From the NCBI GenBank assembly GCA_022705365.1, contig JAKJEP010000156.1, positions 1 to 7,225 on the forward strand: a stretch of 7,225 nucleotides of DNA, written 5' to 3'. The notes under the pieces are model-generated. The model had not been told where the DNA came from and made no database searches. It worked only from the letters and a program-made list of their open reading frames with translations. Positions 1-5,134 of this stretch are shown piece after piece (the stretch's first letter is position 1; the number at the start of each line of letters is the position of its first letter). This DNA comes from Planctomycetota bacterium (GTDB taxonomy: Bacteria > Planctomycetota > Phycisphaerae > Sedimentisphaerales > SM23-30). A program made the position numbers and the translations under genes.

Positions 1-442
1 GTTTTTCCATAAAGACATGTTTACCCGCTTCAATCGCGGCCCGGAAATGCATCGGCCGAAAGTGCGGCGTCTGGGTAAGCATGATCAGGTCGATGTCGCA
101 GGCCAGCACCTTCTGGCAGGCATCGAAACCGGTGAAGCAGGTCTCCGGGGTGACGTTAATCTTCGTGGGGAGATTGGTTTTGTAATATTCGAGGAAACTG
201 TCGATCCGGTCCTGAAACAGGTCGCCGACCGCCACAATCTCGACATTCTCAGACGAATTCATACAATTGGTGGAATCATAGATACCCCGCCCGCCGCAGC
301 CGAGGACCCCGACACGGATCTTGTCGGAACCGGCGGCATAGGCTTTATTCAGACCCCCAGCCATGGCCGTCAGCGAGGCAAGGGCGGAAGTTCGGAGAAA
401 ATCACGGCGGGAAAAGTGTAATGGGGAAAATTGGCTGCTCAT
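1..442 (-). CDS. Tat-exported Gfo/Idh/MocA-family oxidoreductase, N-terminal part
   Basis: The reverse strand encodes 147 residues before the gene leaves the window at position 1. The start at 442 is the first ATG after an in-frame TAA and follows a GGAG Shine-Dalgarno by six bases. Residues about 10-19 read FSRRDFLRTS, a twin-arginine motif, followed by a hydrophobic stretch and a likely cleavage site near AYAA, so the protein is probably exported folded. A Rossmann nucleotide-binding motif follows (VGVLGCGGRG, about 45-54). The segment ends in EAGKHVFMEK, the conserved strand and catalytic-lysine region of this family. Members use bound NAD(P) to oxidise or isomerise sugars or related polyols; the substrate cannot be read from this half. 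The gene is divergent from araB across a 317-bp AT-rich gap. The family is certain enough; the exact role is unknown. Confidence 0.9.
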   Translation of the reverse strand, partial: MSSQFSPLHFSRRDFLRTSALASLTAMAGGLNKAYAAGSDKIRVGVLGCGGRGIYDSTNCMNSSENVEIVAVGDLFQDRIDSFLEYYKTNLPTKINVTPETCFTGFDACQKVLACDIDLIMLTQTPHFRPMHFRAAIEAGKHVFMEK

Positions 443-499
443 CGTTTACTCCATCATGCTAAAGTCCGGATTGATGAAAAATTATAAAATTTTCGAGAT

Positions 500-528
500 A
501 TTTTACAGTATATACAGCGGAATAACAA
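500..528 (-). promoter_or_regulatory. Candidate sigma-70 promoter for the oxidoreductase gene
   Basis: On the reverse strand a TTGTTA -35 (528-523) is followed after exactly 17 bases by a TAAAAT -10 (505-500). Four of six and five of six bases match the consensus. It lies about 58 bases upstream of the ATG at 442 and points the right way. The surrounding AT-rich composition raises the chance of a random match. Confidence 0.4.
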
Positions 529-548
529 GAGTAATATCTTTATAAATA

Positions 549-564
549 TAATATCTTGATATTA
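549..564. promoter_or_regulatory. 16-bp palindrome, possible operator
   Basis: TAATATC (549-555) and GATATTA (558-564) form a perfect inverted repeat around a TT centre. The left half plus TT, TAATATCTT, also occurs as a direct repeat at 532-540, 17 bp away. It lies just upstream of the -35 of the candidate leftward promoter, so it could bind a regulator. The sequence is very AT-rich, so chance is a real alternative. Confidence 0.25.
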
Positions 565-759
565 ATATATTTATGAAAAACCAAGACAACGCCACATCAG
601 CTACCGGACGCACGGGAATGCTCAAAATGGTTATTATTTATGCCAATAATGGCGTTTCCCATTCACCAGAATTATTATAGAATGCAAAAGTACAAAAACG
701 ATATACAACAATAAAAAAGTCTGTTTCGCCGCCGATGGATGAAATAAAACGAGGCCGGA

Positions 760-2451
760 ATGAGCTATTCGATTGGATTAGACTATGGAACCAATTCGGT
801 TCGCTGTTTGATCGTGGATACCGCCAGCGGAGAAGAGGTGGCAACAGCGGTTAGCCCCTACCAGACCGGTGAGGCGGGAATCATTCTGCAATCCTCCGAT
901 CATAATGTGGCCCGGCAGAACCCGGCGGATTATATCCAGGGGATGGAAGCCTGTGTGCGGGAAGCCCTAAAAAACGCCCGGGACCAACGCCGGAACTTTT
1001 CCACCGACCAGGTGATCGGGATCGGCGTGGATGCCACCAGCTCGACCCCCCTGCCGGTGGACAAAGAGGGTGTGCCGCTAAGCACGCACAAGGAATTCCA
1101 GGGAAATCTCAATGCCCTGGCCTGGCTGTGGAAGGACCATACCAGCTACACCGAGGCAACGGAAATTACCGATCTGGCCCGGAAGGAAAAACCCCAATAC
1201 CTGGCCAAATGCGGCGGTACCTATTCGCCGGAATGGTATTTCAGCAAAATTCTGCACTGTCTGCGGACAGACCGCAAGGTTTTCGAGGCGGCCTGGACCT
1301 GGATCGAGCTGTCGGACTATGTCCCAGCCGTGCTGACCGGCAATACCCACCCGGGGCAGTTCAAATGCAACCGCTGTGCCGCCGGACATAAGGGCCTTTT
1401 TAGCGAAAGCTGGGGCGGGTTCCCAGCCAGGGAATTTCTAACAAAGCTGGACCCGAAACTGGGAACGCTGCGGTACCGGCTGGCGGATAAAACCTATACG
1501 ATTGATACGTCAGCAGGCGGCCTGACGAAAGAATGGGCACAGAAACTGGGGCTGCCGGCGGGCATTCCGGTAGCGGTAGGCGCCATCGACGCCCATATGG
1601 GCGCGGTCGGTGCCGGCGTCGGCAGCGGCAAACTGGTCCAGATTATCGGGACCAGTGCCTGCGATATATCCGTCTGGCCCAGCAGCCAGCCGTTGCGGGA
1701 CATTCCCGGCGTCTGCGGGATCGTGGATGGCTCGGTCCTGCCTGGATATTTCGGCATCGAGGCCGGCCAGGCGGCAGTGGGCGATATCTATAACTGGTTT
1801 GTCAACTACCTCCAGCCGGGCGGGGCGAAAAACGGCTCCCACGAGGAATTAACCAGGAAAGCCAGCCAGCTCAAGCCCGGGCAATCGGGCCTGCTGGCAC
1901 TGGACTGGAATAACGGCAACCGGAACATCCTGGCCGATCAGCGGCTGACGGGCTTGCTGCTGGGACAAACGCTGCATACCCGGCCGGAAGAGATATACCG
2001 GGTGCTCATTGAGGCAACGGCCTTTGGAATGCTGGCCATCATCCAGCAAATGGAAAAATACGGGGTTCAAGTTGCGGAAATCATAAATTGCGGCGGGATC
2101 GCGGAAAAAAATGCGATGCTAATGCAGATTTATGCGGACATCGTCGGTCGGAAAATGCTGGTATCGCGTTCGGCTCAGACTTGCGCGCTGGGTTCTGCGA
2201 TCGCTGGCGCGGTAGTAGCTGGTAAAGCGGCGGGTGGTTATGACAACTTCGAGGAAGCGCAAAAATCGATGTGCGGCATAAAAGAGCGTACTTTTACGCC
2301 CCTCCCGGAGAATCAGAAGGTATATCAACGGTTGTATTCGCTTTACCAGCTATTGCACGATGCATTCGGGCGCAAAGACGGTTCCGCCCATCTCGCGGGG
2401 GTGATGAAGGAACTGCTGGCCATCAAAGACCAGGTGAACGCAACGGCATAA
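760..2451 (+). CDS. araB: Ribulokinase, FGGY carbohydrate kinase family
   Basis: The 563-residue product matches the usual ribulokinase length of about 560. It should phosphorylate L-ribulose with ATP to L-ribulose 5-phosphate in the cytoplasm, the second step of bacterial L-arabinose use. The N-terminal actin-like lobe starts with IGLDYGTNSVR (residues 5-15). Features shared with E. coli AraB include LWKDHT (123-128), a WIELSDYVPA block (181-190), GHKGLFSESWGG (209-220), and AIDAHMGAVGAG (275-286), where D277 is the expected catalytic base. The second lobe has IGTSACDI (296-303), PGYFGIEAGQ (328-337) and the glycine motif INCGGIAEKN (442-451). The start at 760 follows GAGG by five bases; the in-frame ATG at 739 hits a stop at once. 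No araA or araD is visible. Codon use changes from about residue 438 (see findings). Confidence 0.95.
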   Translation: MSYSIGLDYGTNSVRCLIVDTASGEEVATAVSPYQTGEAGIILQSSDHNVARQNPADYIQGMEACVREALKNARDQRRNFSTDQVIGIGVDATSSTPLPVDKEGVPLSTHKEFQGNLNALAWLWKDHTSYTEATEITDLARKEKPQYLAKCGGTYSPEWYFSKILHCLRTDRKVFEAAWTWIELSDYVPAVLTGNTHPGQFKCNRCAAGHKGLFSESWGGFPAREFLTKLDPKLGTLRYRLADKTYTIDTSAGGLTKEWAQKLGLPAGIPVAVGAIDAHMGAVGAGVGSGKLVQIIGTSACDISVWPSSQPLRDIPGVCGIVDGSVLPGYFGIEAGQAAVGDIYNWFVNYLQPGGAKNGSHEELTRKASQLKPGQSGLLALDWNNGNRNILADQRLTGLLLGQTLHTRPEEIYRVLIEATAFGMLAIIQQMEKYGVQVAEIINCGGIAEKNAMLMQIYADIVGRKMLVSRSAQTCALGSAIAGAVVAGKAAGGYDNFEEAQKSMCGIKERTFTPLPENQKVYQRLYSLYQLLHDAFGRKDGSAHLAGVMKELLAIKDQVNATA

Positions 2452-2522
2452 AACGACGTAAGTTCTTGCTGTTGTGCCACTTCGATAGAAACCGCAAAAT
2501 AAAAAGTTATCTTCTTGCAATA

Positions 2523-2551
2523 CCGGCGGAATCTCTGTAGATTATCCGCGG
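2523..2551 (+). terminator. Possible hairpin terminator downstream of araB
   Basis: About 70 bases after the araB stop, AATCT pairs with AGATT across a CTGT loop. The stem extends through GCGG and CCGC with small bulges. The sequence that follows is AAATTTGG rather than a clean T run, so it is a weak candidate for intrinsic termination. Confidence 0.3.
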
Positions 2552-2562
2552 AAATTTGGTAC

Positions 2563-2574
2563 TATATATATATA
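2563..2574. repeat. (TA)6 dinucleotide run
   Basis: Six uninterrupted TA units lie just before the left arm of the inverted repeat at 2574-2664. This is a simple-sequence tract; no function can be assigned. Confidence 0.7.
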
Positions 2575-2664
2575 GACGGAACCGTCAAAAGTCGATATAG
2601 GCATCCAAAAACGGCTCTGGCTCCTCAATAACAAGGGATCGAAGAGCTTTTGACGCTGGCGTCT
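2574..2664. repeat. Long imperfect inverted repeat between araB and tRNA-Lys
   Basis: The left arm AGACGGAACCGTCAAAAG (2574-2591) is nearly the reverse complement of CTTTTGACGCTGGCGTCT (2647-2664), with 15 of 18 positions matching. A further TCGAT (2592-2596) pairs with ATCGA (2638-2642) after a four-base bulge. The left arm also holds the small palindrome GACGGAACCGTC. The central segment is about 41 bases. In RNA this would form a strong stem. No T run follows directly, so it is not a standard terminator. It could be a structured transcript, a remnant of a mobile sequence or a processing site upstream of the tRNA. Confidence 0.6.
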
Positions 2665-2722
2665 AAATAGTAAGTTATATAAGACATAGTTGGAACGGAA
2701 TGCCTGAAAAGTAAATAGGGTT

Positions 2723-2795
2723 GGGGGTGTAGCTCAGTCGGTAGAGCAGCGGCCTTTTAAGCCGTTGGTCGTGGGTTCGAGTCCCACCGCCCTCA
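2723..2795 (+). tRNA. tRNA-Lys (anticodon UUU)
   Basis: The full cloverleaf can be folded. The acceptor stem GGGGGTG (2723-2729) pairs with CGCCCTC (2788-2794), with a G-U at the second pair. The D stem is GCTC/GAGC (2732-2735, 2744-2747). The anticodon stem is GCGGC/GCCGT (2749-2753, 2761-2765) with loop CTTTTAA, which places anticodon TTT at 2756-2758. The variable loop is TGGTC and the T arm is GTGGG-TTCGAGT-CCCAC (2771-2787). The discriminator base is A at 2795. The CCA end is not encoded, so it must be added after transcription. The 3' half is probably the chromosomal attachment site of the element to the right, because an integrase gene begins its 3' end only 97 bases away. Confidence 0.97.
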
Positions 2796-2868
2796 TTAGC
2801 AGTAACTTGCGGTGAGATAAGACCTTATAAGAATTGAATTTTTCGGCTTTTCATCATGTAAAAACGCT

Positions 2869-2887
2869 ATCGTCCAAGAATCGTCCA
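2869..2887. repeat. Direct repeat ATCGTCCA x2 at the tRNA-integrase junction
   Basis: ATCGTCCA occurs at 2869-2876 and 2880-2887, offset by 11 bp, about one helical turn. It sits between the presumed attachment core and the integrase stop codon, where arm-type integrase or excisionase sites commonly lie. This role is inferred from position only. Confidence 0.4.
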
Positions 2888-2892
2888 TCGGA

Positions 2893-4149
2893 TTATCCTA
2901 CTTTCGATTTCAGACCGCTCAGCTTATTGACCGTCTCACTCATATTCTTTGCCCGTACACTGGCATAATATCGCATGGTGGTCATAAAGCTGCTGTGTCC
3001 TGCCAATGCCTGTACAGTCTTCGGATCGGCCCCCACCGCCAGCAGGTTTGTTACAAAGCTGTCTCTCAGGTTGTGCATGGTGAATTTATGCTTTTTATCT
3101 TCATCCACCAGCCCGGCCCTGACGCAGATCACGGCGAAATCTCTGGCAATATTGTTTTTCATTTTTCGCCCGTCTAAATCCTCACTGGTGATGATAAATT
3201 CACTTTGAAACCTAGTGATCTGGAGTCTTTGGAGTACGGATATTACCTCACAGGTCATCGGTATATCCCGATTTTTCCGGCTTTTGGTGAGGAAGCCCTT
3301 CTTGACCTTATTCCGAACGTGCAATAGCTGATTCTTGAAATCCACGTCTGACCATTCCAGATGTAAAATCTCCTGCTGCCTCAGCCCGGCATAATATCCA
3401 ATGGTACAGATTGCCCGCCAGCGATCATCCAGACAGGCGGCCAGCAGCTTTTCAAATTCCTGTGGCTCCATCGGGTTCGGGACCGGCTCCGCTTCCCGGA
3501 TAAACAGGGATTTCCTTTTACCATGAAATGGATTCTTTACCAGATACCCCCGATCTATCGCCTTTGAGAAACATGCCTGCAAGGTTCTCAGGCATTTATT
3601 GATCGTCGCGGGGGACACCTTCTTTTCTCCGTTTGGCTTTTTTCCGTTTGGCTTTTTTCCGTTTGGCTTTTTTCCCGCTATTCTGGCCGCCCGGAATTTC
3701 TCCAACATCGGATAATCAATCACGGTTAAATCTTTCGGATCACATATCTCTTTAAACTGTTTCAAGGTTCGCTCATGCTCTGTGACAGTTCCTTCTGCAT
3801 GGGTATCTTCCAACTGCTCTAGGTGTTCAGCCACAAACCGATCCCATGTAATGGGGATGATCCCGGTATATTCACCCGTTACCAGTTCTTCCCGCTTCTT
3901 GGCGGCCAGATGTTGGGCATATTGCTTATCCGGCCCGGCGCTTATAAACTTTCGCCGCCCGGTTCGCGGATCATCCCACTGGACATTGTAGGTGTACCCT
4001 TTACCCACAAACTGCCGTTTAATCTGGTGAATATCCGCCTTGCACTTGCTGCACTCCCGCCGGGTCGCTCCGTTTTTGGTTCCACACTGGGGGCATATAC
4101 GAATGCACCCGGTACGCCGCTTGCCCACATACACACTGATTTTCTTCAT
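2893..4149 (-). CDS. int: Tyrosine recombinase (integrase) with N-terminal zinc ribbon
   Basis: The 418-residue protein would integrate and excise the element at tRNA-Lys. I chose the ATG at 4149 because GGAG lies seven bases upstream; a TTG at 4224 would add 25 residues but has no ribosome site. The N-terminus has two CxxC pairs, C19/C22 and C33/C36, in CPQC...CSKC spacing, a probable zinc ribbon. An arm-binding-like segment follows (about 43-92, YTYNVQWDDPRTGRRKF). The SAM-like core-binding domain (about 100-210) is interrupted by a GKKPN repeat at 159-173. The catalytic domain has the full set: R257 (AGLR), K289 (LTKSRKNRDIP), H359 and R362 (HNLRDSF), H385 (AGHSS) and nucleophile Y394 (TMRYYAS), at the standard nine-residue distance from H385. 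It therefore looks active. The gene's 3' end lies 97 bases from the tRNA. Confidence 0.95.
   Translation of the reverse strand: MKKISVYVGKRRTGCIRICPQCGTKNGATRRECSKCKADIHQIKRQFVGKGYTYNVQWDDPRTGRRKFISAGPDKQYAQHLAAKKREELVTGEYTGIIPITWDRFVAEHLEQLEDTHAEGTVTEHERTLKQFKEICDPKDLTVIDYPMLEKFRAARIAGKKPNGKKPNGKKPNGEKKVSPATINKCLRTLQACFSKAIDRGYLVKNPFHGKRKSLFIREAEPVPNPMEPQEFEKLLAACLDDRWRAICTIGYYAGLRQQEILHLEWSDVDFKNQLLHVRNKVKKGFLTKSRKNRDIPMTCEVISVLQRLQITRFQSEFIITSEDLDGRKMKNNIARDFAVICVRAGLVDEDKKHKFTMHNLRDSFVTNLLAVGADPKTVQALAGHSSFMTTMRYYASVRAKNMSETVNKLSGLKSKVG
3631..3675. repeat. Three perfect 15-bp tandem repeats inside the integrase gene
   Basis: The unit GTTTGGCTTTTTTCC occurs three times end to end (3631-3645, 3646-3660, 3661-3675). 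Fifteen bases keep the reading frame and encode GKKPN units on the minus strand. The T6 run in each unit makes replication slippage easy. Copy-number changes would alter a lysine-rich loop of the core-binding domain without disrupting the frame. Confidence 0.9.
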
Positions 4150-4338
4150 AGCTTCTCTCCGTTCTGCGCACGGCCAGCCGTCCGGTTGACACCCAAGTTC
4201 CGGTAAAGGAATTGGTCCGAACAACTGGCCTATGCCGCTTTGAAATTATTTACTTGTCATTTTTTCGGGTTGACCGAAACTCAGATGTCAATCGTGATTA
4301 TCCCATATTCCGCTCAGGAATGCAATGATTTTAATACT
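4150..4338. other. Leader region upstream of the integrase
   Basis: This 189-bp gap lies between the 56-residue gene and the integrase start. A TTGACA on the minus strand (about 4291-4286) could be a -35 element, but no good -10 follows at the usual distance. TTTCGG (4263-4268) and CCGAAA (4274-4279) form a six-bp inverted repeat around GTTGA. It has no following T run on either strand, so it is not a terminator. GGTTGAC recurs about 80 bp away near 4194-4200. No gene is supported here. The integrase may be read through from the promoter at 4657-4684. Confidence 0.4.
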
Positions 4339-4509
4339 TCATTTTGTAAGTTTTTCATTATCAGCCTCTTGCGGAATTTTCACACTCTTTTTCCGCCGCC
4401 TTTTCTTTTTGACGGCCATATCCGCCTCGAAGGCTTTGCCCTTGCGGATCAATTCCATGCTGACCACGATTGCCAAAACGGGGTCGATGTTATCGGGAAA
4501 CCTTGCCAT
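4339..4509 (-). CDS. Small basic protein of unknown function (56 aa)
   Basis: This ORF of 56 residues begins MARFPDNIDP and ends NEKLTK. Its start lies inside the end of the 38-residue ORF upstream, overlapping by 21 bases in another frame, which suggests coupled translation. AGGA lies immediately before the ATG, too close for an ideal ribosome site; an inner ATG at residue 18 is an alternative start. The first half is mildly hydrophobic (VLAIVVSMEL, about 11-20). The second half is very basic, with KKKRRRKK at about 34-41, which suggests nucleic-acid contact. I do not recognise a family. Its place between a promoter and the integrase would suit an accessory factor such as an excisionase, but nothing in the sequence proves that. 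It is short enough that chance remains possible. Confidence 0.45.
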   Translation of the reverse strand: MARFPDNIDPVLAIVVSMELIRKGKAFEADMAVKKKRRRKKSVKIPQEADNEKLTK

Positions 4510-4606
4510 TCCTGACTTGCCCCTTTACCGCCCGCTTTCGCATATTCTCAATGATCCGGTGGGCTTTTGCTATGATCCGATTCAGTCTGATTGCCTGTTT
4601 TTCCAT
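4490..4606 (-). CDS. Small basic protein of unknown function (38 aa)
   Basis: This ORF encodes MEKQAIRLNR through NGKVSR, with about eleven lysines and arginines and few acidic residues. The chosen ATG at 4606 has AGGAG eight bases upstream; the in-frame ATG at 4612 is only two bases from that site. Residues 4-25 could form one amphipathic helix (AIRLNRIIAKAHRIIENMRK). It is the first ORF after the promoter at 4657-4684 and overlaps the 56-residue ORF at its end. The strong ribosome site is the best argument that it is translated. A leader peptide or a small DNA- or RNA-binding protein are both possible. No family is recognised. Confidence 0.45.
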   Translation of the reverse strand: MEKQAIRLNRIIAKAHRIIENMRKRAVKGQVRNGKVSR

Positions 4607-4627
4607 CGCCATTTCTCCTAAAAATGA

Positions 4628-4654
4628 TCCTGTGATTCTGTAACCAACACAGGA
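4628..4654. promoter_or_regulatory. Inverted repeat at the predicted transcription start, possible operator
   Basis: TCCTGTG (4628-4634) and CACAGGA (4648-4654) form a perfect seven-bp inverted repeat with a 13-base centre. On the minus strand it begins just downstream of the -10 at 4662-4657, so it covers the expected start of transcription and the leader of the 38-residue gene. A repressor bound here could block the promoter. The same sequence in RNA could also form a hairpin just upstream of the AGGAG site. Confidence 0.45.
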
Positions 4655-4656
4655 AA

Positions 4657-4684
4657 AGCATATCTCATAGCCGGGGAAAGTCAA
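4657..4684 (-). promoter_or_regulatory. Sigma-70-like promoter for the small genes and probably int
   Basis: On the minus strand TTGACT (4684-4679) is followed after 16 bases by TATGCT (4662-4657). Five of six -35 bases and four of six -10 bases match the consensus, including the key TA and T of the -10. Transcription would start near 4650, about 45 bases before the ATG at 4606, through a leader that holds the inverted repeat at 4628-4654 and AGGAG. The 56-residue ORF and the integrase lie downstream on the same strand. Confidence 0.5.
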
Positions 4685-4721
4685 ATTAAAAAACGTTGTA
4701 AATCATTTATTTTCAAGCACT

Positions 4722-4758
4722 TACTTAATTTTACTTAAGCATTCTTACGCATACTTAA
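4722..4758. repeat. TACTTAA repeats on a 10-bp pitch
   Basis: TACTTAA occurs at 4722-4728, 4732-4738 and 4752-4758. The position that would complete the series, 4742-4748, reads TTCTTAC, a degenerate copy. All therefore face the same side of the DNA helix. The last copy extends into the palindrome ACTTAAGT (4753-4760), and a further ACTTAA lies at 4790-4795 out of phase. The array sits about 40-75 bases upstream of the -35 at 4679-4684. It could bind a regulator, the integrase arm domain, an excisionase or a replication initiator; the sequence alone does not decide. Confidence 0.6.
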
Positions 4759-4773
4759 GTTTGAAATCATAAA

Positions 4774-4846
4774 TTCAGACCCTACCACGACTTAACTTTT
4801 GCCGGTGCTGGTGGCTCACAGTTTTATCCATCCGATAGGGTCTGAA
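4774..4846 (-). repeat. Perfect 11-bp inverted repeat with 51-base centre
   Basis: TTCAGACCCTA (4774-4784) is exactly the reverse complement of TAGGGTCTGAA (4836-4846). On the minus strand it starts six bases after the stop codon of the 93-residue gene. Inside, CCAC (about 4816-4813) can pair with GTGG (about 4788-4785), giving a second stem beside the first. No U run follows the outer stem, so it is not a typical intrinsic terminator. It may be a structured 3' end, a small RNA or a protein-binding site. It separates the tail/packaging-like genes from the TACTTAA array and promoter. Confidence 0.55.
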
Positions 4847-4852
4847 ATATTT

Positions 4853-5134
4853 TTATTTCGGGTGGAGTTTTTCCGCCATTTCGTCGGCAACTTCCCGCAA
4901 AATCCGCACGCCGTCCGGGCAAAAATGATTGGTGTCAATCATCGTTCCCCATACCAGCGTTTTGACCAGCCGCCGGATCACGATTCTTATTTCGTCGGGG
5001 ATAAGCTCTTTGAACAGCTTGCCAAATAATTCCATGCTCACCCGGTCAAGGGCCAGTTCATCGCCCACCTCGTTCCCCGGATCATCATCATCGCCCAAAT
5101 ATTCCGGCACACCCGCTTTTTCATTCCATCGCAT
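4853..5134 (-). CDS. Hypothetical protein (93 aa), acidic N-terminal half
   Basis: The ATG at 5134 lies within the end of the upstream HTH gene, overlapping it by 14 bases, so the two are probably translationally coupled. GGAG lies nine bases before the ATG. Residues 1-30 are acidic (LGDDDDPGNEVGDELALD). The rest is predicted to be mostly helical, with ELFGKLFKELIPDEIRIVIRR at about 35-55 and EVADEMAEKL near the C-terminus. There is no signal peptide or clear membrane segment. I do not recognise the family. Its position directly after a terminase-small-subunit-like gene suggests a packaging or regulatory partner, which is only an inference from context. It shares the short string VSMEL with the 56-residue ORF, probably too short to mean homology. 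Confidence 0.8.
   Translation of the reverse strand: MRWNEKAGVPEYLGDDDDPGNEVGDELALDRVSMELFGKLFKELIPDEIRIVIRRLVKTLVWGTMIDTNHFCPDGVRILREVADEMAEKLHPK

Larger units (their letters stand above)
443..759. promoter_or_regulatory. Divergent intergenic control region
   Basis: This 317-bp gap separates the oxidoreductase start from the araB start and is strongly AT-rich between about 480 and 580. I see no convincing gene in it. It must hold the promoters for both flanking genes. A candidate promoter for the leftward gene and a palindrome are listed separately. For araB I see only a weak -10-like TATTAT near 671-677 without a good -35, which would suit an activator-dependent promoter, but that is inference. 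A short inverted repeat, ATTATT (633-638) and AATAAT (645-650), also lies here. Confidence 0.6.

Noticed and set aside
17..421. Plus-strand 134-residue ORF
   Set aside because: It is antisense to the oxidoreductase, whose Tat motif, Rossmann motif and ribosome site are all clear on the minus strand.
3631..3675. The 15-bp repeats as a CRISPR array
   Set aside because: The units are contiguous with no spacers, lie within a gene and keep its frame.
4150..4224. Integrase start at the TTG codon 4224
   Set aside because: No Shine-Dalgarno precedes it, whereas the ATG at 4149 has GGAG at good spacing and begins just before the zinc-ribbon motif.
4263..4279. TTTCGG/CCGAAA hairpin as a terminator
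   Set aside because: The T run lies before the stem on the plus strand and A's follow it on the minus strand, so neither direction gives stem plus U tract.
4240..4621. Plus-strand ORFs of 91 and 98 residues
   Set aside because: They are the phenylalanine/leucine/serine-rich antisense of lysine/arginine-rich minus-strand ORFs and have no good ribosome sites.
4799..5029. Plus-strand ORF of 76 residues
   Set aside because: It starts inside the inverted-repeat region and is antisense to the coupled 93-residue gene, which has a better start and context.
4339..5134. Homology between the 56- and 93-residue proteins
   Set aside because: They share VSMEL and the bases AGCATGGAATT, but the flanking residues align only with shifts, so chance explains it.
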